Positions 34,772-42,787 of a stretch of 64,000 nucleotides of DNA are shown in pieces. A program made the position numbers and the translations under genes. The DNA lies in contig NC_014828.1 of the NCBI RefSeq assembly GCF_000178115.2, positions 581,501-645,500 of the forward strand, written 5' to 3'. This DNA is from Ethanoligenens harbinense YUAN-3. Lineage in GTDB: Bacteria; Bacillota; Clostridia; Oscillospirales; Ethanoligenentaceae. The notes under the pieces are model-generated. The model saw only the letters and a list, made by a program, of their open reading frames with translations, made no database searches and was not told the origin of the DNA. Position 1 is the first letter of the stretch. Every line of letters begins with the position of its first letter.

Positions 34772-35638
34772 ATGGGAAAGCCAAGCAAACGGACGGATGC
34801 GGGACAGATTGCCGTTATGGTCGGTCCGGTTACCTTGTGGCTGGCGTTTTTGGTGGCGGTTCCGCTTGTTTATGTGTTTATTATGAGTTTTTGCAGCCTA
34901 GACCAGAATTACAATGTGGTTTTCCGTTTTACACTGGAAAACTATCGGCGGCTTTTGGACTGGGACTACATACAGGTTTACGGGCAGTCTATTTTGATTG
35001 CATTTCTGGCAACCGCTATTTGCATTGTGTTGGCTTACCCGTTTGCCTTTTTGATTGCCCGGACTTTTCAGAGCAAAAAGACGACCTTATATATGATGGT
35101 GATTATTCCGTTCTGGACGAATTCCTTGATTCGCATTTACGGCTGGCGCACCTTTCTGGGCGCGAACGGGATGCTCAACAAACTGCTGATGGCGCTGCAT
35201 ATGACCGGTGGGCCGGTGCAGTTTCTGTTCACCCGCGGGGCAACGGTGCTGGGTATGGTGTATGTCCTGTTCCCGTTTATGGTACTGCCGCTGTACACGG
35301 CGATCGAAAAACTGGACCAGTCGCAGCTTGAGGCGTCGGCTGATCTTGGCGCGCGCGGAGGCTCCACATTCTGGCATGTGATTCTGCCGCAGACGACGAG
35401 CGGCGTGTTTTCGGGCTGCATCATGGTCTTTATTCCGTGTCTCGGTTATTTCTATGTATCCGATATTCTGGGCGGCGGCAACACGAACGTCATCGGCAAC
35501 CTGATTGAGCGGCAGTTCCAGAGCGGAAACAACTGGCCTTTAGGCGCGGCGCTGTCCATTATCCTGATTGCGATCACCCTGCTGCTGGTCAAGCTGTACC
35601 AGAAGTGTGGCGGCGATATGCAGAGTTTGGGGGTGTAA
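34772..35638 (+). CDS. potB: Spermidine/putrescine importer permease PotB
   Basis: 288 residues, six membrane helices, EAA loop EASADLGARGGSTFWHVILPQT near residue 188, and the conserved IPFWTNSLIRIYGWRTFLG of PotB proteins. Start 12 bp after potA and stop 4 bp before the potCD start, so the three genes form an operon. Confidence 0.92.
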   Translation: MGKPSKRTDAGQIAVMVGPVTLWLAFLVAVPLVYVFIMSFCSLDQNYNVVFRFTLENYRRLLDWDYIQVYGQSILIAFLATAICIVLAYPFAFLIARTFQSKKTTLYMMVIIPFWTNSLIRIYGWRTFLGANGMLNKLLMALHMTGGPVQFLFTRGATVLGMVYVLFPFMVLPLYTAIEKLDQSQLEASADLGARGGSTFWHVILPQTTSGVFSGCIMVFIPCLGYFYVSDILGGGNTNVIGNLIERQFQSGNNWPLGAALSIILIAITLLLVKLYQKCGGDMQSLGV

Positions 35639-35642
35639 CGAT

Positions 35643-37577
35643 ATGCACGGACAGACCAGAGAAACATTCCGGCGAAAGAGCGGTGCCGTTTATTGCGGGC
35701 TCATTTATGCGTTTCTGTTTTTGCCGATTGCCGTCATTATTATCAATTCGTTCAACGCCAACACGTTCAAGCCGTATTTCAGATGGACAGGTTTTACGTT
35801 TGACTGGTATGTGAAGCTGTTTCAAAACACGGGGCTGCTTCAATCTTTTGGAAACACCATCTTTCTGGCACTTGCCACAACCGTGCTTTCCGTGATGATC
35901 GGAACCGTGGCCGCAGTGGGGATATACAAGTTCCGGTTCCGCGGAAAAGACATCATAAACGGGCTGCTGTATATCCCGGTTGTCATTCCCGAAATCGTGC
36001 TGGGCATTGCGCTGCTCTCGCTCTTTTCCAAAGTGGGAATTCCGCTTGGCATGCTCTCGCTGCTTCTGGCCCACGTCACGTTCTGCATCCCGTATGTCAT
36101 TTTCAATGTGCGTGCGCGGCTTGATGGATACGACCGCTCCATCGAGGAAGCATCTATGGACTTGGGAGCCACGCGCCTCCATACGTTCCTGCGGATCACG
36201 TTGCCGGTCCTTGCGCCCGGAATCGGCGGAGGCGCACTGCTTGCGTTCACGCTTTCGATTGACGATGTGATCATCAGCTACTTTACCAACGGCCAGACGA
36301 TGACGTTTCCGCTGAAAGTTATGGCAAGCATCAAAAGCGGCGTCGCGCCGGATGTCAACGCGCTTTCCACTTTGATCCTGCTGGTCACAACAGGCGTTGT
36401 CGCTCTGGTGCAGACCGGCCTGCTGAAAAAGTTCGTCGGCAAGGTCGGCACCGCATTGTCGGCTCTTTTTTACATCGGGCGGGACGAGCTGGATACGAAG
36501 CAGCGCGCGGTGAGGAGAAGGCGGGGTGTCGGCACCGCGTTGGCCATTGCGATTGTGGCCGGTGTGCTGCTTTCCGTCGGTAAAAACGCCGGCACCTCCG
36601 CCGTCGGGAGGAACGGACAGCTCAATCTGTTTATCTGGACGGAATATGTGCCGGATTCGGTGATTCAGAACTTTGAAAAAGAAACCGGCATCCAGGTCAA
36701 TGTCTCCAACTATTCGTCCAATGAAGATATGCTTGCCAAGGTAAAATCGGAAAAAGCGGGGGCGTTCGACATTGTGCAGCCCACCGACTATATGGTTCAG
36801 CAGATGATCGGCCAGGGATTGCTGCAGAAACTGGATAAATCCGCGCTGACAAACATGAAAAATATCGGCAGCTCGTATCTCAACCAGTATTATGACCCAA
36901 ACAACAATTATTCCGTGCCGTATTTGGGTGGGGTGGCGGCCATTGCCGTCAATACCCAAAAAATCAAAGACCGCATCACAGGGTATGCCGATCTGTTCAA
37001 CCCGAAGTATAAAAACAGCATTGTTTCCCTGGACGATTACCGCGCCGTCATCGGCATGACCGCACGCAGCCTCGGCATGAGCATGAATGAGACAGACAGC
37101 GCAAAGCTGGATGAAATCAAAACCCAGCTCATGAAATTGAAAGGCAATATCAAACTGTATGACAGCGACAGTCCAAAATCCGCGCTGATTTCCGGCGATG
37201 CGACCCTCGGCTTCTGCTGGAATGCGGAGATCACGTTGGCCATGGAGGAAAACCCGGCGATCAAGATTGTGTTCCCCAAAGAAGGTGCCTATGTATTTGT
37301 AGACAACTGGTGCATTACCAAAGGGGCAAAGAATGTCCGGCAGGCAACGGCTTTCATCAACTACATGCTGAAAGCGGAAACAGCCAAAGAGGTGTCTGAG
37401 GAGTATCCGTATATGCAGCCGAATGCGGCGGCCGTGGAATTGTTGGGCAGTGCTTACAAAAACAATCCGGCGCGGAATGTTCCGCAGGATGTTATCAAAA
37501 AGGGGGAGCATGTCGCCAATCTGGACGTCAATACGCTGGCCCGGTATGATGCGATGTGGACGGATTTGAAAAAGTAA
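35643..37577 (+). CDS. potCD: Fused PotC permease and PotD polyamine-binding protein
   Basis: 644 residues from the ATG after TGGGGGTGTAACG. Residues 1-275 are PotC with six helices and the EAA loop EASMDLGATRLHTFLRITLP. A seventh helix near 300 (GTALAIAIVAGVLLSVG) carries the chain to the outer face. Residues 325-644 are a PotD-type binding protein (LNLFIWTEYVPDSVIQNFEKETGI, FDIVQPTDYMVQQMI, NWCITKGAKN). The binding protein is thus tethered to the channel instead of being a lipoprotein. Such fusions are known in some Firmicutes. A terminator follows at 37692. Confidence 0.93.
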   Translation: MHGQTRETFRRKSGAVYCGLIYAFLFLPIAVIIINSFNANTFKPYFRWTGFTFDWYVKLFQNTGLLQSFGNTIFLALATTVLSVMIGTVAAVGIYKFRFRGKDIINGLLYIPVVIPEIVLGIALLSLFSKVGIPLGMLSLLLAHVTFCIPYVIFNVRARLDGYDRSIEEASMDLGATRLHTFLRITLPVLAPGIGGGALLAFTLSIDDVIISYFTNGQTMTFPLKVMASIKSGVAPDVNALSTLILLVTTGVVALVQTGLLKKFVGKVGTALSALFYIGRDELDTKQRAVRRRRGVGTALAIAIVAGVLLSVGKNAGTSAVGRNGQLNLFIWTEYVPDSVIQNFEKETGIQVNVSNYSSNEDMLAKVKSEKAGAFDIVQPTDYMVQQMIGQGLLQKLDKSALTNMKNIGSSYLNQYYDPNNNYSVPYLGGVAAIAVNTQKIKDRITGYADLFNPKYKNSIVSLDDYRAVIGMTARSLGMSMNETDSAKLDEIKTQLMKLKGNIKLYDSDSPKSALISGDATLGFCWNAEITLAMEENPAIKIVFPKEGAYVFVDNWCITKGAKNVRQATAFINYMLKAETAKEVSEEYPYMQPNAAAVELLGSAYKNNPARNVPQDVIKKGEHVANLDVNTLARYDAMWTDLKK

Positions 37578-37691
37578 TGTAGCCGCCCGTGTAAAGGCCG
37601 GAAGCGGTTTCGACAGCAGCCTTCCTTCTGCCCGGCCGATGCATGGAGCGAGTCGATCATACTTAAATAGAAGACGATATATGAAAAAAAT

Positions 37692-37723
37692 AGCCGCTAT
37701 TCATTATGAATGGTGGCTTTTTT
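37692..37723 (+). terminator. Terminator of the P-II-pot operon
   Basis: AGCCGCTATTC pairs with GAATGGTGGCT (G-U pairs allowed) over a 5-base loop and is followed by TTTTTT. Confidence 0.8.
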
Positions 37724-37802
37724 AGTCTTAAAAATCATAAAATATAATCATAAAACGGTATGAATTGATAAACAGAAGTAGAAAGACGGTGCGTTTGGAG
37801 AA

Positions 37803-37831
37803 TTGAAAGCCTGTGTGGCAAAGCGTATGAT
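37803..37831 (+). promoter_or_regulatory. Promoter of the putrescine aminotransferase gene
   Basis: TTGAAA (37803-37808), 17 bp, TATGAT (37826-37831). The start point would fall near 37838, leaving a leader of about 70 nt that holds a terminator-like hairpin. Confidence 0.55.
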
Positions 37832-37848
37832 AAATATAACGCAATGAG

Positions 37849-37877
37849 GCGATGGGAAAGGGTTCCCGTCGCTTTTT
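37849..37877 (+). terminator. Leader hairpin (possible attenuator) before patA
   Basis: GCGATGGGAA pairs with TTCCCGTCGC (one G-U) over a 4-base loop and is followed by TTTTT. It lies between the predicted promoter and the ribosome site at 37896, so it would stop transcription before the gene unless relieved. Confidence 0.6.
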
Positions 37878-37908
37878 CATTTTGAAAATGAACCAGGGAG
37901 GATTTCAT

Positions 37909-39261
37909 ATGAGTTATGCAGACGTGAGCAAGGATCTGGAGCGGGTGATCGGCTACATACACGCCGACAAACTGACGGATGAAGAAAAAGAAACAATGAC
38001 AAGGGAAACGCTCCATTATTTCGATGAATATGTGAGTCCAGGCTGGCTCAAATACCGCAAATCCGTTTCCACCAATTCTGCCGTGCTGGAATGGACGGAT
38101 CGCGATTCTGTGCTTGACGGCATGAACGGTGAGGAGTTCATTGACTGTCTGGGCGGATTCGGCATCTACACCTGCGGCCACCGCAACCCTGAAATTCTCG
38201 ATACGGTGAAGGCGCAGCTGGACCATCAGGCGCTGCATTCGCAGGAACTGCTGGATCCGCTGCGCGGTTATCTGGCGAAGGCTGTGGCGGACATCACGCC
38301 CGGCGATCTGGGAAAGTGCTTCTTTACCAACGGCGGTGCCGAAGCGGTGGAGATGTCGCTGAAACTGGCACGAATCGCCACCGGCGGACGCTGGTTTGTC
38401 TCCACGGTCAGCGCGTTTCACGGCAAGAGCATGGGTGCCATCTCGGTGGGCGGCAAAAACACATTCCGCATTCCCTATACGCCGATGGTGCAGCAGGTCG
38501 TGCATGTGGAATATGGCAATGCGGAAGATACGCGCAAAGCTGTGCGCAATCTGCAGGCGGTCGGTGAAAAAGTCGCTGCCGTCATTGTGGAGCCCATTCA
38601 GGGCGAGGCGGGTGTCATTGTGCCGCCCGAAGGGTATCTGAAAGAACTGCGCGCCGTGTGTGATGAATGCGGTGTCGCACTGATTTTTGACGAGATTCAG
38701 ACCGGTATGGGGCGTACCGGCACCATGTGGCGCTGTGAAGTGGAAAACGTCACCCCCGATATCCTGATCTTTGGCAAAGCGTTCGGCGGTGGCATCATGC
38801 CGATTACCGGCCTTATCTGCCGTCCGCCCATGTGGACGCAGCAACTGATCGACAACCCGTGGCTGTTGGGCTCCCCGACCTTCGGCGGCAACCCGGTGTG
38901 CTGTTCTGCGGCTCTTGCCACCATCAAGTTTATGATCGACCATGACATCCCGGGACAGGCAAAGCGAAAAGGCGCCGTACTGAAGGCAGGGCTGCAGAAG
39001 CTGAAAGAGAAGTATCCCGCCGTCATCGTGGACGTGCGCGGCGAAGGTCTGATGCTGGCGGTCGAATTTGAGAAGAGTGAAATCGGCTACAGCATTGCAA
39101 AGGGCATGTTCGCGCGCGGTGTTCTGACAGCCGGCACGCTGAACAACAGCAAAACGGTCCGGTTTGAGCCGCCGGCCGTCATCACGGAAGAGCAGATCGA
39201 AAAGGTGCTGGCCCGCATGGATGAGGCCCTGGCCGAAACAGAACGGGAGTTTGCGCGTTAA
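37909..39261 (+). CDS. patA: Putrescine aminotransferase (class III PLP enzyme)
   Basis: 450 residues from the ATG after GGGAGGA. The sequence follows E. coli PatA (YgjG) closely: VSPGWLKYRKSVS, EFIDCLGGFGIYTCGHRNPEIL, QALHSQELLDPLRGYLAK, EPIQGEAGVIVPPEGYL, DEIQTGMGRTGTMW, PLP lysine in ILIFGKAFGGGIMPI, and AGTLNNSKTVRFEPP. It transfers an amino group from putrescine to 2-oxoglutarate, giving 4-aminobutanal. It sits directly after the polyamine importer operon but has its own promoter region. Confidence 0.92.
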   Translation: MSYADVSKDLERVIGYIHADKLTDEEKETMTRETLHYFDEYVSPGWLKYRKSVSTNSAVLEWTDRDSVLDGMNGEEFIDCLGGFGIYTCGHRNPEILDTVKAQLDHQALHSQELLDPLRGYLAKAVADITPGDLGKCFFTNGGAEAVEMSLKLARIATGGRWFVSTVSAFHGKSMGAISVGGKNTFRIPYTPMVQQVVHVEYGNAEDTRKAVRNLQAVGEKVAAVIVEPIQGEAGVIVPPEGYLKELRAVCDECGVALIFDEIQTGMGRTGTMWRCEVENVTPDILIFGKAFGGGIMPITGLICRPPMWTQQLIDNPWLLGSPTFGGNPVCCSAALATIKFMIDHDIPGQAKRKGAVLKAGLQKLKEKYPAVIVDVRGEGLMLAVEFEKSEIGYSIAKGMFARGVLTAGTLNNSKTVRFEPPAVITEEQIEKVLARMDEALAETEREFAR

Positions 39262-39484
39262 TCCGTTTGTTCATCAGCCCACCTGCGCGTTTTTAAACAG
39301 ATGGGAGATCCCGTAGCCCGCCGTATACCGCAGACATTGTCTGCAACATAAGCGGCTTGTTTGTCCCTGTTTAGATGACCGTGCAGCGGTGTCTGGCGGA
39401 CGGCTTCCGGCGGTTAGTCTTTTGCGATAGCGTGCAGCATATGGATAATAAAAACGGGATCGATGGATCAATGAGGTGATTTGT

Positions 39485-39685
39485 ATGATAGATGTTTGCA
39501 CGAACAGGCATAAGCTCTTAGCTTGTGTCAAGTGCCCCGGGTCGGTGAACTGCCCCGAATATGCCGGAAAAGCCAAAAAATACAAGCCCCAATCCCAGTC
39601 TGAGGAAAAATGGGATGTTCCTATGAAAACGGATTCGTTTTCCGAGAGACCCGGATGGGTTCCGACAGCGGTGCGCGAAGGTTGA
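39485..39685 (+). CDS. Small cysteine-containing protein, unknown
   Basis: 66 residues; GAGGTGA at 39473-39479 precedes the ATG at 39485. Four Cys lie in the first third (MIDVCTNRHKLLACVKCPGSVNCPEYAGKAKK), which may bind metal; the rest is polar. No family is recognised. It stands alone, so the ribosome site and Cys pattern are the only support. Confidence 0.45.
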   Translation: MIDVCTNRHKLLACVKCPGSVNCPEYAGKAKKYKPQSQSEEKWDVPMKTDSFSERPGWVPTAVREG

Positions 39686-39798
39686 CATTATGATATGTGG
39701 GGTCCCGTTAGTCTGTCCATCGTCATTTGGAAAGGAATCGCGGTTTTAACGGTGAAACCGAAATAGAATTTTGGGAAAGCGATGTTGTGCGCTCCCAT

Positions 39799-39851
39799 AG
39801 CCCAAAGCCCCACGGATGGCCTTGATAAAGCCATCCGTGGGGCTTTGGGCT
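39799..39851. terminator. 22-bp perfect inverted repeat
   Basis: The arms at 39799-39820 and 39830-39851 (left arm ends CCCACGGATGGC) are exact complements with a 9-base loop. No T-run follows on either strand, so it is either a strong factor-independent stop or a different structured element. It lies 120 bp before the two-component operon. Confidence 0.5.
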
Positions 39852-39977
39852 GCCCTGACGGCGGCGCGCGGTTTGAAATGTCTGCCGGTGCGTAGGAAAA
39901 TGTGATATAGTATGTCATATGAGAAGCGCCCGATCTGTTCGGGCCGGATAACCGGCATATTTAAAAAGGGGATGGCC

Positions 39978-40661
39978 ATGCAAAACCGGATTCTGATAGC
40001 AGACGATGACAGGGAAATCGTCGAGGTGATGGATGATGCACTGCGGGACGAAGGATTTGAAACCGTCCGTGCCTATAATGGAAAGCAGGTTTTGGAACAA
40101 CTGTCCGGAGAAAAACCGATTGACCTGTTTATTCTGGACATCATGATGCCGGAAATGGACGGACTGGAAACGCTTCGTCATATCAGGGAACGGACGGATG
40201 CCCCCGTGCTTATCCTCAGCGCCCGCGGCCGGGAGATAGACAAGGTGATCGGCCTGCGTGTTGGAGCGGACGACTATGTCTCAAAACCGTTTTCCGTCGA
40301 TGAGTTGATGGCCCGGGTGGGTGCGCATCTGAGGCGGGAAAACAAGCACAGACAGTCCGCGCCGGTCACCGGCATCGGCGCTCTGAAGCTCGATCCGTCC
40401 AGTTGGACGGTGGAGGTGGATGGCAAGCCGGTGGAACTGTCCGGCAAGGAATTTCAGATTTTATCGTATCTGCTGATCAACGCCGGGCAGACCGTTTCGC
40501 GCGAGCAAATCTATGCAGCTGTCTGGAAAGACGCATTCGGCGGCGATTTAAGTACCGTAACGGTCCACATCAAAAATCTGCGCGACAAACTGGGAGCGGA
40601 GGGGCGCCGCATTCGCACCGTCTGGGGCATCGGTTATCGTCTGGAGCGTGACCTCCCATGA
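39978..40661 (+). CDS. OmpR/PhoB-type response regulator
   Basis: 227 residues; AAGGGGA positions the ATG at 39978 (ATG at 39972 also possible). Receiver domain with acidic pair DDD near residues 9-11, phospho-acceptor Asp in FILDIMMPEMDG near 54, and Lys in DDYVSKPFSVDEL. A C-terminal winged helix follows (VELSGKEFQILSYLLINAGQTVSREQIYAAVW). It overlaps the kinase gene by 4 bp. Confidence 0.92.
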   Translation: MQNRILIADDDREIVEVMDDALRDEGFETVRAYNGKQVLEQLSGEKPIDLFILDIMMPEMDGLETLRHIRERTDAPVLILSARGREIDKVIGLRVGADDYVSKPFSVDELMARVGAHLRRENKHRQSAPVTGIGALKLDPSSWTVEVDGKPVELSGKEFQILSYLLINAGQTVSREQIYAAVWKDAFGGDLSTVTVHIKNLRDKLGAEGRRIRTVWGIGYRLERDLP

Positions 40662-41977
40662 AGCATTCGCTGCGGTTCCGGCTTCCCGTCCTGTTTCTGG
40701 TTTTGTTCGTTTGTTTCCTGGCCACCCTGCTGGTTAGTATCTCCGCTTTTTTCCGTGACGAAGTCCGTTTCGACATCGCACGGCAGACGCAGAGCTATCA
40801 GAACACCGTTACCGCGCTGGCCAGAGCGGCGTCGGCCTATTCCAGTGAAGACGATATCATCCGGTATCTCGCGGCCCACACGCCGGATGACCGGAAAGTT
40901 GAGCTGTATGACGACCAAAACAAGCTGCTGTGGTCAAAAGGGCAGGTGCGCGCGGTGCTCCAGATTTCCGTCGGCGACTACATCCTCTCACGTTCGGGGG
41001 CGCGCTACGGGCTGCGTGTGAGTGGAAATTATCCGGGCCGGGCGGTGCTGTTTGAAGACTATGCCTCACGCTGGCTGTGGATTATCCTGTTGTTGTTCGC
41101 GTTGCTGTTTTTGGGTATGGCGCTGGCGCTGCATTTTACGATTACGCGCCCTATCCTCGCGCTCTATCGTCGCATGGAAGCCGATCCGCTGCACAACAAG
41201 GCGCGGGCACGGTCTTGCCGGCGAGATGAGATCGGCGGGCTGGAACAGCGGTTCGACCAGATGCTTGAGCGGCTGCAGACGGAGGATCGCCAGCAGCAGA
41301 CCATGCTGGCTGCTATCTCCCACGATCTGCGCACGCCGCTGACCTCGATCCTGTCGTATACCGAGCGGCTTGCCGTGGGAAAAGTACAGGATGAACAAAA
41401 GAGGCGGCATTATTACGACGTCATCCACCGCAAGGCGCAGGATATTCAAGTGCTGATCGACCACTTTCAGGAGGCGGCGGAAGCCGGTTCGTTCGATCGC
41501 AAACTGCAACTGGAGACGGTGCCCGCCGCGGCATTCTGGAAGGCGGCGTGCGAAGCCTGCACCGAAGGATGGGACGCCGCGCAGGCCGTGCTGGAATGGA
41601 ACGGTGACGTGAATGCCTCTGCGGTTCTGCGGCTGGAGCCGCTGTCAATGCGGCGGGTGCTGGCCAATCTGCTTGAAAACGCGCGCAAGTATGGTGCCCG
41701 GCCGCTTCGGGTGCGTGTTTCGCTCACCGTCCGGGAGCACATGCTGCATCTGCGTGTGGAAAACAACGGCGCGCAGGTGCCGGAAGAGAAGCTGCCCCTG
41801 CTGTTCGACCGCTTTTACCGCGCGGAGCCTTCCCGCTCCCGTGAGCGGGGCGGCAGCGGACTAGGCCTGTTCATCTGTCGCGAGATCGTGGAGCAGCACG
41901 GAGGTTCCATCCGCGCCTATAAGCCCTGGGATATGGATTTTGGCGTTGAAATGTGCCTGCCGCTGGTGGAATCTTAA
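40658..41977 (+). CDS. Sensor histidine kinase
   Basis: 439 residues. Two membrane helices (about 8-30 and 135-158) enclose a 100-residue extracellular sensor, then a HAMP-like linker, the H-box MLAAISHDLRTPLTSILSY, N-box NLLENARKYG, and G-boxes near GGSGLGLFICREIVEQHGG. It partners the response regulator and probably controls the ABC exporter encoded next. Confidence 0.92.
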   Translation: MKHSLRFRLPVLFLVLFVCFLATLLVSISAFFRDEVRFDIARQTQSYQNTVTALARAASAYSSEDDIIRYLAAHTPDDRKVELYDDQNKLLWSKGQVRAVLQISVGDYILSRSGARYGLRVSGNYPGRAVLFEDYASRWLWIILLLFALLFLGMALALHFTITRPILALYRRMEADPLHNKARARSCRRDEIGGLEQRFDQMLERLQTEDRQQQTMLAAISHDLRTPLTSILSYTERLAVGKVQDEQKRRHYYDVIHRKAQDIQVLIDHFQEAAEAGSFDRKLQLETVPAAAFWKAACEACTEGWDAAQAVLEWNGDVNASAVLRLEPLSMRRVLANLLENARKYGARPLRVRVSLTVREHMLHLRVENNGAQVPEEKLPLLFDRFYRAEPSRSRERGGSGLGLFICREIVEQHGGSIRAYKPWDMDFGVEMCLPLVES

Positions 41978-42028
41978 GAAATCTTTATCCTTTTCGTATT
42001 TTTATTTTATGTGTTCTCTTTATGATGA

Positions 42029-42060
42029 GCAGTATCGGGAGAAATCCGATACTGCTTTTT
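42029..42060 (+). terminator. Terminator after the histidine kinase gene
   Basis: GCAGTATCGG pairs with CCGATACTGC over a 7-base loop, followed by TTTTT. It separates the two-component genes from the exporter, so the exporter may have lower or separately controlled expression. Confidence 0.8.
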
Positions 42061-42074
42061 AAGGGGGATCAGCC

Positions 42075-42782
42075 ATGTCCGAACCCATCATCCAATTTGA
42101 GCATATCACCAAACAATACCACATGGGTGAAGTCGTCATTGATGCACTGCGCGGAGTCGATTTTACGATCAACAAGGGGGAGTTCGCCATCGTGGCCGGG
42201 CCGAGCGGCGCAGGGAAAAGCACGGTTCTCAATATTCTCGGCGGGATGGATACGCCTACCGACGGCCACCTGCTGGTCGATGGGCAGGATATCAGCCGCT
42301 TTGACCGCAAACAGCTCATCGCCTATCGCCGCAAGGCCATCGGGTTTGTGTTCCAGTTCTATAATCTGGTGCCCAACCTGACGGCGCTTGAAAACGTAGA
42401 GCTTGCGGTCGAGATCTGCGACCACCCGTTTTCTCCCAGGAAAGTGCTGGAGCAGGTGGGGCTGGAAGACCGCATGCAGAACTTTCCGGCACAGCTTTCC
42501 GGCGGGCAGCAGCAACGCGTGGCCATCGCGCGGGCGCTTGCCAAAAACCCTACCCTGCTGTTGTGCGACGAGCCGACCGGCGCACTCGATTCCGGAACCG
42601 GGCGTGCGGTTTTGAAGCTGCTGCAGGACACTTGCCGCCGCACCGGGATGACGGTCGTGCTCATCACGCACAATCTGGCGATCGCACCCATGGGCGACCG
42701 GCTCATCCACATCAAAAACGGCGTGGTCGAGCGCATGGAAACCAATCCGCATCCCAAAACCGTGGATGAGATTGCGTGGTGA
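42075..42782 (+). CDS. MacB/LolD-type ABC ATPase
   Basis: 235 residues. Walker A GPSGAGKST, LolD-type QFYNLVPNLTALENVELA, signature LSGGQQQRVAIARAL, Walker B LLLCDEPTGALDSGTG, and the switch LITHNLAIAP. It is the mechanotransmission-type ATPase that works with the FtsX-like permease encoded next, not a classical transporter. Confidence 0.92.
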   Translation: MSEPIIQFEHITKQYHMGEVVIDALRGVDFTINKGEFAIVAGPSGAGKSTVLNILGGMDTPTDGHLLVDGQDISRFDRKQLIAYRRKAIGFVFQFYNLVPNLTALENVELAVEICDHPFSPRKVLEQVGLEDRMQNFPAQLSGGQQQRVAIARALAKNPTLLLCDEPTGALDSGTGRAVLKLLQDTCRRTGMTVVLITHNLAIAPMGDRLIHIKNGVVERMETNPHPKTVDEIAW

Positions 42783-42787
42783 GCCGG

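Larger units (their letters stand above)
39262..39977. other. Region between patA and the response regulator gene
   Basis: About 715 bp holding only the small Cys protein and a very long hairpin at 39799-39851. No tRNA or other gene is seen. Confidence 0.45.

Noticed and set aside
35589-37511. 640-codon open frame opposite potCD
   Set aside because: Mirror of a strong coding region; His/Arg-rich composition is the usual antisense artefact of codon bias.
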